NCBI GenBank assembly: GCA_022749755.1
Contig: CM040448.1
Span: 14,754,481 to 14,818,480 of the forward strand
DNA: 64,000 bases
Direction of reading: 5' to 3'
DNA from: Azadirachta indica
Taxonomy: Eukaryota > Streptophyta > Magnoliopsida > Sapindales > Meliaceae
Below, one piece after another: positions 48,903 to 61,990 of the stretch. Position numbers and translations under genes: made by a program. The stretch's first letter is position 1, and every line of letters begins with the position of its first letter. The notes beneath the pieces are model-generated. The model saw nothing but the letters and a program-made list of their open reading frames with translations, was not told the origin of the DNA and ran no database searches.

Positions 48903-51900
48903 ATGGCCAAACAGCTGTACGGGTACAGCTCAACTTATGGAGCATCGGGTGCGGGAGTGGGAGTGGGACCCCAACTTCGTCGGCAACAGCTGCTCTATCC
49001 AGCGTCTATACCTCTCGTTCGTTGGCTGACCCTCACCATTTATCAGACTCAGCTCTTCGTTATGACCCTGATCACTCTAAGTACTCTTCCTCATCCATTT
49101 ATGACACATTGAGGTACTCCGGCACCGCTACATCACCGTATTTATCCTCTCAGCAGCCCTGGCCACCTGGCGTCGACCCTACTGACCACCTTACTGCCGG
49201 CATCAAACGACACTCTGAAGGTTACTTCTTTTTAAAATTTTTTCTTTTTCAATTCATTTCATTCCTGTGCTGCATTTCCGTTGATCACCGAACTAAATCA
49301 AGTTATATCGTTGTAACGCTGTTCTGTTATTCGATTCCAGTTAGTAAATATGTTTTTTATTATCAACATCAAAAAGAATATCAGACTTTAAGTTGGAAGT
49401 TCTCAATTCTTGTAGGCGTCTAACTAGATTTGAGACAGTTTCAAATTTTCTTTAATATGTTTATGTGGGTGGGTAGTACAGTCAAGGGGATTGTCAGTTT
49501 CGATTCCTTGTGCTTGCCTGGGCATCTATATCTGAAGAGTGAATGGTCATTTATTGCTAGAACATTTATATATTTTCTCTTTGGTGTAATAGTTATTAGT
49601 AGTCGTTGATAGATTTGAAGTCATCCCACTACTAATTTTACCCTTAAACTATAAAACTTCCAAATCATTTGCTTGTCCAATGTAGTATTCAATTGTGTCT
49701 AATATCCAGCTACAATTATATACATAGACATCCGGTCAGGTTTCAATAGATATTTATCATATTTTATCTGCCCTTAGTTTGTTTATATGACTGCTATAGT
49801 TTTTTTTTTCCAAGTATCCAGTCTTTTTATATGTACAGTCCTTGTTAAAAATGTACTTTTATAGGTAATACTTATATGGCAACATATAATCTCTCCTGTT
49901 TTCTTTAAACATATCTATTATGTACTATAGCGCTCTATCATCCGACTGTTTTGGGTACCCATGCCACAATTGGGCAAAGTGAAGCTTGGTATTCTACCAA
50001 CTCTTTAGCCAAGCGCCCTAGATTCGAGAGTGCAAGCTATTTTCACTTATATCCGCAGAGGCCAGGAGAGAAGGACTGTGCCCACTATATGCAAACAAGA
50101 ACCTGTAAATTTGGAGATAGCTGCAAGTTTGACCATCCTCTTTGGGTTCCTGAAGGTGGAATCCCAGATTGGAAAGAGGTGACAGCTATATTACTATTAT
50201 TTATATCTATGATAATATATCTTATTACAATATGCACATAAGGATTTTTATGTAATATTATAACATCTGGAGTTCTTATATTATGTTGTATATATGCTTT
50301 ATATTTTTGAGTAAATTGATTAGTGTATGAACTATATGCTCCCACTATGTTATATAGCATTATATATCATTATTTGAATAAGTATTCTATGGCACTAAAT
50401 AGCTTTTGCATTATAATAACTTTTAATAGTATGTCTCCGTAAATGCCCCAGCAAGCTAGATTTGTACAGTGCTCCTATGAGTGCAATGGCAACGTACCTG
50501 GCTCATATACCCTGCATAGTGTGTAGTTAGGTGATGAAATAGCAACCAACTGTATTTATACAGTGGCACTGCAAGGGCTGGATTAAAGAATGTTGAATAG
50601 TTTTATATCTGGCATGCGACCTTTGGATTGAAATCAAGAGTTCACAAATTTAGTTAGGCATGCATGGATCTTATTGCAAGCACTTGAAATCTGGAAACCA
50701 ATCATGAATGCTGATGCAGCTACGTCATTGTATTTTGTATGAGAAGAGGGATGTGATTATTGCAAGCCAATGAAGCTTGTTTATACCTTTATAAGTTGGC
50801 TTAGAATTTATTTCTACTTGTAGCTTGTTTTATCTTTCAGAGTGAGAAAATGCTTATGTTATTGAGCAGAGTCATTAGCCTTTTGGATGTGTTATTGGTA
50901 AAGGGTCATTGTTACTGTATGAGTAAAAGAGATATATATCCCTAGTTCATAATAGTTTTCTTTATAAAAAGGAATCTGCCGAGATCTTTGGTGGTAGCTT
51001 TTGGTTTTCTAACTGTTGGATGAATCTATTTGATGATCTCTGTAGCTTGCTTTGTTTGGACATTTGAAGATTGACAGATGCTGTATTGTCCAATCTTGAT
51101 ACTGCTTCGGGTATGGGACAATCCTGCTACTGGACAAAGTGCCCAGTAGTTAGTCTTGGTGAAAGAGTGATGAATATATTTTGGAGCTAGTTCCTTTTAG
51201 ATTTCCTTGTATACATAAGTACTTCATTGTGCCATGTTTATAGTAGTGGGCAAATATGCTTATCTTGTTCTCTCTATGTTGCACCTGCACTGCATCTTCT
51301 CAATCACGGAAACGATTTTTACATTGTCATGACACAGTATTTCATTTCTCATTGGTTTAGGTTCCACTTATTGCAAGCGAATGGCTGCCTGAGAGACCTG
51401 GAGAACCAGATTGTCCTGTAAGCAGGATACAAACTGTTTTGCTCATGTAAAATTTGTAATGCTCACTTGAGCTCTTGAAGTTTTAATTCTTTCATTGTCC
51501 CATTTAACGTGTTGCAGTACTTTCTAAAAACTAAAAAGTGCAAGTTTGGTTTGAAGTGCAAGTTTAATCATCCAAAAGATAAATTAATTGCTTTGGTAGG
51601 TGATATTTGCAGAAAATATGCCAAATTAGTTCACTGTTAAGTTGATTTATTTATCTGTATTTATATCAATATAATGCATTCCATTGGTTTCAGAGTGATT
51701 CAGGAAATGCTGATGTTTCTACCTTACCAGAGAGGCCTTCTGAGCCCCCATGTGCTGTAAGATTCTTTTACTTATTTTAGGAGTAATAGTATACTCCCAT
51801 TGTCAATTTGATGTTCCTAATATCCTATAATTCTTCAACAGTTCTATCTGAAGAATGGAATTTGTAAATTTGGTGCAACTTGCAAATTTCATCATCCAAA

Positions 51901-54900
51901 AGATATCCAAATATCATCAGGTGGACAAGAAAATGGTAGCAGCAAGCAGAATGAATTATTATTTAAGACTGAGGAAACAACTGGACTTTTAAATTCAGTC
52001 ATGCCTCATGTTCCATACATCCCAGCAATGTTGCATAACTCCAAAGGACTTCCTATAAGACCGGTAATGTATTAGTTACTAATTGCTCCAACTGAGAATT
52101 CCTTCTACTTTATTTAATATGAGAATGCTTTTGCGTTTATTAATTTCACGCTTTCTTGTAATTTTTGCTTGCGCAGTTACTTAGAGCCTAAACAGTTGTT
52201 AGGCCCTTACCTAACATCTTAAATTTTGGGTCAGTTTATAATAGGGGCATTGGTGCCAATTTGACCAAGTGGTCTAGTGCCCAAATCCCCTTATTGTTAA
52301 TTAATTGAATTATAATATGCTGTGTTTGTTGTTAAGTTTGTGGTGGTTCTATGCGGACAGTCTGATTTATGAGCAAGTGCACATGAGGGGGAGGTTGAGA
52401 GTTTAAACACCATCGTCATGCTCCTTCTTATTTGTTTAAGGATTCAGGTCCAGTGGTACTTAAAATTATAGAATTAAGATGAGCTTAAATTTTCTATGGG
52501 AAAAATTTGTACTTTCATTGCCTTTTTAAAACAAAAAATAAAATTATATCTTTATTTCTGCTTAACTCGTTTATTTGCTATGTTTATTTTATTAACTTGA
52601 TGGTATCGTATGAGGCTTTTGTTGAAAAAATTTGTTTTGCTTATGTCAGGGCGAAGTGGATTGTCCATTTTATCTGAAAACTGGCAGGTGAATATATTGC
52701 TATTCATGTTGAAAATCTTATTTCAGAAAGAATATAAGAATGTCAGGAGGTGCTTATTTATTTATTTATTTTCCTGTTTGTATATCAGTTGCAAATATGG
52801 TTCTACTTGCCGCTATAATCATCCTGACAGGAATGGTATGTGTAGAACTCAGATAAGTAGTTTTAATTATTGAAATGTCAATCTCAACAATTGTGTTTCA
52901 AAATTATCATTGCTAATATATGCAGCAATTAATCCTCCTGCTTCTGCTATTGGCCATCATTTTATAACCTCGCATGCAGCTAGTTTGAGTCTTGGTATTG
53001 TTAATCCAGCTGCCTCAATGTATCAAACTATTGATCCCAGATTAGCTCAGTCAGCAGTAAGTCTGATGCATTTGTCCAGTTAGCTGCATCTGTCATAAGA
53101 AGAACTATGCCTAAATACTGAAGCTTTTCATTTATTTGTCATTTCCAGCTTGGAGTTAGCCCGACTTTCTATCCTCAACGGCCAGGACAGATGGAGTGTG
53201 ATGTGCGCATTTATCTAATTTGATATTCTATGAGTTGGAAATTATCTCACTGTTGTCATTTTCATCATTTTTATTATTGTTATTTACTGGGCTTTGGGAA
53301 TTTTGTCTTTTCATTTCAACATGTTCTTGTATAATAAATTTGTTTGATTTACATTTGGGGCACATTTTCTATTTTCTGTTAGTATATGGTTGAAATCTTG
53401 ACATTTGAGATTGTAATACTTTTCGACCAGAACTTATTATTTTTGCATAAAGATTAGCATTTACTTAGTGAAGACATGTTCCTTCAGGAATCATCATGGC
53501 CTTACTGACTATTAAAAGTTTACTGTCTTATTTTAAATGTAGTACTATATGAAGACTGGGGTGTGTAAATATGGGGAAAGATGCAAGTTTCACCACCCTC
53601 TTGACTTGTCAACAGCAAAGCAAGCTTCCCAGGAGACTGTTAAGCTCACTCTTGCAGGTTTGCCTAGGAGAGAGGTATGGATTTTCCTTTTCCATCCTGT
53701 AATCAGGGCTTAGCATTTTGAGATCATTTTATCCTATAATCTAGGTATAGCATATCGAGGTTGCATCCTCAAAATGGTAGAAACAGTTTGTGGAAAAAGA
53801 ATTGCAACCTTTTGTGCCAACAAAATACTGTTGTTAACCTCACGTTTCACTTCCTCGTTATCGAGTATCAAAATTATAATATGTAGGGTATATTTTGTAG
53901 CAGCCTAGGCCCAAAACCGAGTAGATATTATTTGTTTTGAGCACACAATTTGTCGGGGCTTTGTTTTCAGACTTTGCAATCCAAAACATATTTACCAAAC
54001 ATCTGTCTTAGCGAACTGAGAGCTTATAACTAGCCCATTCACTTTCTTGCTAGCAATGCAGGATGTAACGTATACTATCCTAGTTTGGACTTGAGCAAAT
54101 TAAGAAAAATACTGTTTTGTGAATTTTTTCCTCTACTTTTAAATGGAAAGTATATTGTTATTAACTGTTCAATGCCTATCCTATTAGTTATGCATGAACT
54201 CATTCTACGTTCACTTATCATACTTTCATAAGGAAGTGAAAAACTCTACTCAAATGAATAGCCATTTTGGTATATTCAGATTTAGGCATTTGGTTTCTCG
54301 TTTGTATGTCATCTATATATGTGTTCTTATTTACATGGGTGGAACTTGGGAATGGAAACACAGGAGGTATTTTCTCTCTCTGACTTTGCATGTTGAGGTC
54401 TGTCAAATGACATTGCAAATAATCGGCAATCAGGATTATGAAAGGTGCTCTTAACACTTCCTTAGCACCTTGTAAAAGGGAATATAGGAGAATAATGGCT
54501 AAGCATTCTTCGGGATAAAGCATTTCAGCTGTGAAAATCATACATGCCATTTGTCTATTTATGTTCATCATTAAGTTCCTGTTGACTAACATTCTTAGCA
54601 TGAATCAAGTGCTCAATGTTATTTATCAAGCAACTTTTTGTTCAACTTTTAACTATGTTGACATTCCATTTCTACGGTATGAACAAGAAGGATGCTAATG
54701 GGGAAAATATTGTTCAATTTCCCTTTCTGATTCACTGAGCAGTTTGAGAGAATTTTGGGTTCAAATGTGAGATGAACTAACTGCTCATTCCAAAATTTAT
54801 GGAAATTCAAATTTTTTATGCCTATAAAGTTTGTGCATGATATGTGTGCTATGAGGGGAGCTCACTCATATGAATGAAACACTTTGACAGGGTGCTCTTC

Positions 54901-55046
54901 ATTGTCCATATTATATGAAGACTGGCAGTTGCAAGTATGGTTCAACATGCAAGTTTGATCACCCAACCCCGGGAGAGGTCTTGGCCAAGACAGGATCGCA
55001 AGGAACATCCACAGAGGGGGACGAGAAAGAGGCCGAAACTGATTAA
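48903..55046 (+). CDS. HUA1: CCCH zinc-finger protein, HUA1 type (six fingers), apparent 5' frameshift
   Basis: RNA-binding protein; Arabidopsis HUA1 promotes AGAMOUS pre-mRNA processing in flowers. Twelve exons: 48903-49220, 49931-50178, 51361-51417, 51518-51595, 51694-51756, 51842-52063, 52650-52687, 52789-52835, 52926-53056, 53149-53202, 53543-53674, 54891-55046. Six C-x8-C-x5-C-x3-H fingers are visible, e.g. [20 protein letters not shown] in exon 2. Most are split by an intron just after the first Cys and one residue. The tail ends [11 protein letters not shown]. The ATG at 48903 has a good context and gives [18 protein letters not shown], as in homologues, but its frame ends at 49112. 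The homologous sequence continues in a second frame from about residue 22 ([17 protein letters not shown]). Total length is 1544 nt, one base short of a multiple of three, so one base seems missing near 48965-48967. Repaired length would be about 514 residues. Either an assembly error or a true lesion. Confidence 0.88.
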
Positions 55047-55680
55047 GCGGTAAGCTTCTTAACAAGAATGATAAGATTCAGGAGTTGGGAGTTTTTACTA
55101 GCAGCTTCTTGTTTATTACCTTGGTGTCTTTTGTGGTTACTGCTGGTTTATTCCTGGTTCAGCATCCAGGAGTAAGCTCCTTAAACATTATGCATGACTT
55201 ACATTTCCTGTTGGCCATGTAAATGTCACGCAGACTTTTGCTGATCCATTTCGAAAGCTTTAATACCTTTTTAAGTGTAATCTCTGTTTTTTGCGTCTCA
55301 GGAGCTAGAATTAGTTTGAATATATAAAATAGTTTAAGGAAAAGTCTGCAAAAAAGAGAAAAAATATTATTTAAGAGAACAAATTAGTTTGAATATTGTT
55401 TGCCATCACATCCTCAAAAGGGAGAACAAATTTTGTATAGCATGTTAGCTCAAGCTTTTCCATCAATTCTTTAAGAGCCAGAAAGACATTGTGACATAAA
55501 ATTATTTTATATACACATCTATTATTATTTTATCTAAAAAAATAAATTTTTTTTTTAAATATTGGGATATTTTAAAAATATTGGTATATGCTTTGCAAGA
55601 TGGCTTGTCTTCAAGTTTGTATGTGTTGTATGTAAAAAAAATATTGGGATATTTTACATCCCAAGATGAAGGATGTAAAA
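55047..55680. other. 3' flank of HUA1-like gene
   Basis: About 630 bp of downstream sequence with the 3' UTR; a GGTAAGCTT soon after the stop (55049) could be a 3'-UTR intron donor. No other feature. Confidence 0.5.
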
Positions 55681-56090
55681 TAGTTTGCTTTTTATCTAAA
55701 ATTTAAATGGATTTGAAATATAAATAAATTTGAATATATAAATATGAATGATTATGCATAATACATCTATTTTTTATTTATCACTTTCTAACTATAAATA
55801 ACTATAAAATATATAAAAACTATTTTTATTTATCATATCTTTATAAATAATTAAAATAAAATTTAAATATTAAGAAATAAATAAATTTTATAAAAATATT
55901 TTAGGTCATCTCAGTTAAAAAATATATTTAGATTTTAGACGAAATTAATTTAAAATTTTTAATTTATTTTATTGAAAAATAATAACTAAATTATCTAGTA
56001 TTAAATTAAAAAAACACTTTAAAACATCTGAATAATTAAAATTGAACTATATTTATATTTCAAACTAAGAAAACAAGCACTTACTAGGTA
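55681..56090. mobile_element. MITE-like AT-rich element related to the 40.4-42.0 kb repeat
   Basis: A perfect 15-bp inverted pair, 55712-55726 and 56050-56064, sits inside longer looser inverted ends (TTTGCTTTTTATCTAAAATT on the left; AAACAAGCACTTACTAG on the right). The right part shares ACATCTGAATAATTA with the left arm of the large inverted repeat (41022-41036) and an AAGCACTT motif with 42.1 kb. No ORF. Boundaries approximate. Confidence 0.5.
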
Positions 56091-56872
56091 CTAAAAAGGG
56101 TTTGTTGCATTTTCTTGTTCTTGATTTCTTGCCAGCAAGCGCATTAACCATCGAAGCAATGGAGATCTGAAACAATTTTTGAGCCAAGGGTGCACTAGTT
56201 TGCTGGTTTTCCTCGTAACCAGAAGTCTACAAGAGCAGAATAACACGATTGTCTCTAAAGTATTTTTAAAAAAACAGTATATTAATTTTTAATAATAATG
56301 TTTGTAAATAACTGTTTTTAATAAATGTATAATCTTTTTTTTAAAAATAAATTAAAATTTTTATGAATATTTTTTAAACAACTGAGACTTATGTATTTGT
56401 TAAGTTAAATTTTAAAGATTTTTATGTTTTTTTTTTTGTAATATACCAAAGAAATGTGGACTCCGTGCATACAGTCTAAGGTAGAAAGCCCAACTTAGAA
56501 GAAAAGATCCGGAAGCCCAAACTCACACAGACAAATATGTAATCTTGTGGAGTCCACATCATACCTTAAAACAGGGAAGTGGTGGGCCTTTAAGTCTTGC
56601 TATTTTTTCTGAAGTAAACATAAATAAATAAATAAATAAATAATTATGCGGCTGCCATTGATTGAGGTTGGGAAGAGAAGAAATGTAACATTCTAGTGGT
56701 ATAAATTGGATGGCTAAAGTGAAGGCTGGCCCTGCCGTTGTGGATAATGAATGATTTCTAAAGACTGAAATTTTAAAGATTCGGTTAGTAAGCAAATTAA
56801 GGTCGATAGAAAACCGGGAAAGGAATTTCCATTTTACTTCTTTCTAGTTATCCACGCAAAAAAAGAACAAAA
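56091..56872. other. ABCD2-like promoter region
   Basis: About 780 bp upstream of the ABC transporter start. It contains A/T tracts and an (AAAT)n run near 56620-56643. No gene seen; the reverse open frame 56559-56795 has no recognisable product. Confidence 0.5.
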
Positions 56873-59800
56873 ATGAAAATGATAATACACACACAAGCCC
56901 AAGCACAGAGTCTGTGCATTGGCAGTTACAATCCCAATTACGTGCAGCAACTTCACATTCGTAGTCAATTATACCTGTTGGGTAAATTTAGATCTCCATC
57001 ACTGTTAGCTGCCATGTCTTTCCGTAATGGTCGCAGAAGGAGGAGTTTGAAGAATGGAAGTAACCCAATTTCTAATAAAAATATCAGATCTTGTTCCTCT
57101 GCTGCAACCACTACTGGCTCCTCATTAATTACACCAGAACCTGATAACGATAAAGATAGAAAGACTCCGGAGTTAAAAACGTTGTTCAGGAGATTCTGGA
57201 AAGTAGCAGCTCCGTATTGGTTCTCAGATGACAAAGCACAAGCAAGATTGCAGCTTGCAGGTGTGTTTGCTCTCACTCTTGCTACCACTGGCATCAGCGT
57301 CGGATTCAATTTCCTTGGCCGTGACTTCTACAATGCTCTTGCCAGTGAGTGTTACTATTGGTTATCTATTCTCGCTCTCTCTCTTTTTAAATAATAATAA
57401 TAAACGAACACATATTTAAATGCATTATATGATGCTAATATAAAGATCTGTTTCGATTTCTTTCGATGATGCAAAGACAAGGACCAAGAACAGTTCACGA
57501 AGCAACTGCTCTACTACCTAGGCGGTTTTGCTGGTGGAATTCCGGTGAGCACATTAGCTCCATTTGTCTTAGGTATTCCCCCTACTAGCATTCTCTTTCT
57601 TCCCTATCATTAGAACAATTAAAAGATAAACAATCTAGAAATGCCCATATGTAACACATTCAGTTATGAAATGAAAATAATTTGTCTCAGATTTGGCTTT
57701 TTGGCTTTTACTTTTCATGATTGGCACTTGTAATTTGATGCCAACAGTTTCATGTATGTTTTTGTGCACTAATCGATACTCATTATAATGTCATTTTTTT
57801 TTTTTGGCAGTTTTTTGTATTGAGGGATTATGCAAGGGACACCCTTGCTTTGAGATGGAGATCTTGGATGACAAAGTATTACATGCAGCAGTATCTCAAG
57901 AATCAGACATTTTACAAGATTCAATCCCAATCTATTATTGATAATCCAGATCAGCGGATCGTTGATGATCTAAGTGCCTTCACAGGGACTGCTCTTTCAT
58001 TCTCTTTGACACTTTTTAATGCTGCGGTTGATTTGATATCATTTAGTAATATCTTGTACGGTATCTATCCTCCATTATTTGTTGTTCTTCTAGTTTACTC
58101 AATTGGCGGAACAGCGATAAGTGTTTTCCTTGGACAGGTAAATTTCTTTGATTTACCCTTGTGATTTAGAGTGTGCAGTGAACGAGGGTTATGATTTAAT
58201 TGAATGTAAACTTTTGTTTTTCTTGCAAATTCAGGGATTGGTGACTCTGAACTTTTTGCAAGAGAAAAAGGAGGCAGATTTCCGTTACGGACTTGTACGG
58301 GTTCGAGAAAATGCTGAATCAATTGCTTTCTATGGTGGAGAGGAGAATGAAATGCAACTTTTGCTGCAGCGTTTCAAAAGTGCTTTCGAAAATTTGACTG
58401 TATGGATATTTCTTAGTTACTGTTCCTTTGATTCTTCAGTTTTCACTCCAATTATTGTGTCAATGGTCAGTTTGTATCAATAATTGTTTGTGTTTGCATT
58501 TGTTAATTTACTCAACCTATTTTGTTTGGTATTGGTAGTATATTTTACATATATTTAGACTCATAAGTGATATACTTATGGTAGACACTGCATGCATCCA
58601 TGCATGGAATATGAATCTGCTCCTCTTCTGTGGTTGAATGGCCTTAGCAAGGGTGAAATGCCAGCTTCATTAATTTGTCATGATACTATGGTTGATTTCA
58701 GAATCAGTAGGACTGTAGTTTTCTTAATAATTAGGAACATATGACTTTATTTCATTTGTGGCTTCATCTTGCTTAGATCCTGAAAGGCTGGGAAAAAATT
58801 CTTGCTTACTTTGTAAAGACTGTACAACTCTCCAGACTTGTTTAGCTGGTATCCTGAAGAGGTTGCCACAGAATTGAATCTTGTCTATCTTATTAGAATT
58901 ATTTTAAAAAATATTCCTATGCAGATGCTGCACATTAATGTTGAACTAGAGCTTGACTTTTGCTTTCATTTGCCATATTGTTTCTACAACCCCAAAATTC
59001 TGCTGGTGGACATATTTTTTATGTTTTTGCATCATGAAGGTTTCTTCTAGTCATCTTATTGTGGATGCATGTGATATTTTTTCTCATATTGTTATTTTCT
59101 TTAGTAATTTTCCTTTTTTCATTTTCAGCAATTGTTGATATCTTCTAGAAATCTAGAGTTCTTCACCAATGGGTATCGATATCTCATCCAGATTCTTCCT
59201 GCAGCTGTTGTTGCTCCTATGTATTTCTCTGGAAAAATTGAGTTTGGTGTCATTAATCAGTCTGTATCTGCTTTTAATCATATACTTGGAGACTTCTCAC
59301 TCATTGTGTACCAGTTTCAAGCTATCAGCGCATTTTCAGCTGTCATTGACCGTTTAGGTACCATCCTTTTTTCATTTTCTCTTTCTTCCTTTAGTGAGGC
59401 TTTATTGCATTTTGCTAAGAAAATAAACCAATGCAAAGATGATAGCCATTTGACTTCTTTTTACATTTTCTTTGCTATAGATTCATGTCCCATCTCTTGT
59501 AGTGTTTCAAAATATATGAAGCATCGTGCTTGACATAATAAAAGTGGGAAAGAAGAACCTTGATGGCGTTAGTTTCCTCTAACTGTTAGCCATCATTTAC
59601 ATAATTATCTCTCAAATGCAGGTGAATTTGATGATGTTCTGAATAGCAACAACTCCAAAGATCTCTCTGACTCTGTGGAAGAAATTTGTCTTACATACTG
59701 CAATACCAAAAGTTTTCCCTTATCTGAGTCTAATGGTGCTGTGTCCACAGAAAAGAGTCAGAAATTACTGGATATAGACAATCTAACTTTGCAGACACCA

Positions 59801-61990
59801 ACAAGTAAAGCAACATTGGTTAGGGACTTAACATTGGTTATCAACAAAAAAGAGCATTTGCTGGTGAGTGAATGATTTCATATATTGGATTCTTTTGAGT
59901 TCAAATGGCATGATGATGATCCTTTTGGTTCTGTAGATGCTCACTAAGTAAATGTCTTGACAGATAATGGGACCTAGTGGAAGTGGTAAGACTTCCTTGT
60001 TAAGGGCTATGGCTGGTCTTTGGAGTAATGGAAGAGGGAAAATTACATTTTATGTGAAAGATAGAGAAGACTCCAAGGCTCATACATCTTCAGATTCAGT
60101 TTCTTGTGAAGTAAACTCTGAAAATATGGACAGCGAACTTAAAAGACCCTCGAATAGAAACTCAAGAGAAGTATTTTTTCTTCCTCAGAGACCATATATG
60201 GTTTTAGGTACTCTTCGTCAACAATTGCTTTATCCCACATGGACTGAAGTGATGACAACATCAGATAGTACTAAACCTGCTGGTATGTGCATTTAAATTG
60301 TGCTGCAAACACTTGCAATGAGACATTAAAGTCCATAGGCAGATGTAGTGCCTTACAGTTGTTGAATGTTATCCTAATGATAGCTGGAAATGGAGGGATT
60401 AATGATAATTCAATGTATATGCTTATGATTGTTGGAAATGCAGTTGCTTTAGCAAAGGGATCATTTATGTTGAATTTTGGTACCAACCATTTGTATAACT
60501 GACCATAACCATTACCCTTGGGGGTTTGTCTTGTATTTTTCTTTTAGTAAGTTACAAGTGCTACAATTGTAGTGGTTGTGTTGCTTTTGCTTGTTGAGAA
60601 AAATGTTATATTAAATTGAAATTTAGAGAAACAGTTTAAATATTTCTTCTGGGCAGGTGTCTTTGCATAAAATTTTGAGCAATGTAGAAAATTCATGGTA
60701 AAAGTTTATTGTAAGAAGTTTATTAGAATAGTGAGCAATCAATTTGCTCTTTCTTTCTGGGGGCTTGTGGGGGTGTGGGGGTGGTTGTTGGTGGGTGGGG
60801 GTTGTGTGGGGTGGGGGAAGAAGGGGATGGGATTTGCGTTCAATCATTATTCCCTTTGTCATTGAATTTTCTGTATTTTATCCTGTCCATTTCATCTCAA
60901 TAGTACAATAACACAGAGACCTTACTGAGAAGAATATTAGGAATATTATCATTGAGACTGATATTGTTGCTTTTACAGGTTCATTGCCATTCTTGACATC
61001 TGCACAAAGCTCAGAAAATGTCAGTGGAAAGTCTACCAAGCCCACAACAGATGATCTAACGAAGGTGCTAGAGGATGTACATCTTGGCTATATCTTGTCC
61101 CGTTTAAATAGTCTGGACATGACATATGAGTGGTCCAGTGTTCTCTCCCTTGGTGAGCAGCAGCGTCTTGCTTTTGCACGTTTGTTGCTATCAAAACCAA
61201 AGATGGTTCTATTGGATGAGTCTACTAGTGCTTTAGATGAAGCCAATGAGGTATTTTTAGATTCTAAATTTTTCTTAATTCGTAACCTTTTTAGGACCAA
61301 TAATGTGGTCCATTTTACTTTTTCCAAGTTAAACAACTCCTTGCTTACCCCCTCTAGGGGGGCCATGTGGACATTTGTCATGCATGTTAGTGAAGTTGAA
61401 CATGACTGAATAAAAGTATAAGTCTCACGAATCCTATGACATAAGAAACCTTATGTAACATATCATTGCTTGCTTACAAAGAAAATCTGTTGGCTGCAGA
61501 ATTTGTTGAGGTTTTCTACAGTAGGTATAAATTCCGGAGAAAGAAAAAGGGTGTAGATGAGACATTGAAGCTATTGGAAAACATGATTGTAGTGAAGGTC
61601 AATGACAATTTGATTTTCTGTATGTGAGATAAGATCCAGAAGGTGCTTTATATGGCATGAATAACTCATCTGAAGAGAACGACAGTAAATTTGAGAATAA
61701 TGATCATGTGACTTCTTGGTAGTCCCAGCATAGTGCCCACGAGTCTCTTTGTTTGACTGATACTTGTAATCTGAGGTTTTGATGCTGTTGCTTCTCTTTT
61801 GTAGGCTCATTTATACCGGCAGATTGAAGCAGCAGGTATAACATATATTAGCGTCGGCCATCGGCGAACCTTGTATGATTTTCATGATAGAGTATTGCAT
61901 ATATCCACAATGGATCCCAGCAGCAGTCAATGTAATTGGAAGATTGAGCTTATTGATCGAGATTCCTTGTATAATCTGTCAAAGAGGTAG
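56873..61990 (+). CDS. ABCD2: Half-size ABC transporter, subfamily D (ABCD2, plastid-type)
   Basis: One membrane domain followed by one nucleotide-binding domain, related to peroxisomal fatty-acid ABC transporters. The plant ABCD2 branch (Arabidopsis At1g54350) is predicted plastidial and its substrate is not established. Nine exons: 56873-57344, 57477-57544, 57811-58137, 58235-58399, 59129-59357, 59622-59863, 59964-60282, 60979-61250, 61805-61990. They give 2280 nt, 759 residues, stop TAG. Residues 1-100 are Ser/Arg/Asn-rich, fitting a transit peptide; a second possible start is M48. The membrane domain includes GISVGFNFLGRDFYNALA, VFVLRDYARDTLALRWRSWM and the EAA-like FYGGEENEMQLL segment. 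Nucleotide-binding motifs: Walker A GPSGSGKTS (504-512), Q-loop LPQRPYM, signature LSLGEQQRLAFAR (663), Walker B MVLLDE (683-688), and H-switch VGHRRT (H717). All key residues are present. In Arabidopsis its neighbour is the peroxisomal ICDH. Confidence 0.95.
60759..60833 (+). other. G-rich tract in ABCD2 intron, G-quadruplex-capable
   Basis: The sense strand of intron 7 has at least eight G-runs of three to five within 75 bp, separated by short T/G linkers, in otherwise AT-rich DNA. Confidence 0.7.

Noticed and set aside
48945..48985. 41-nt GT..AG segment whose removal would restore the HUA1 frame
   Set aside because: Far shorter than known plant introns and GC-rich; a missing base in the G-run is simpler. 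Kept only as an alternative.
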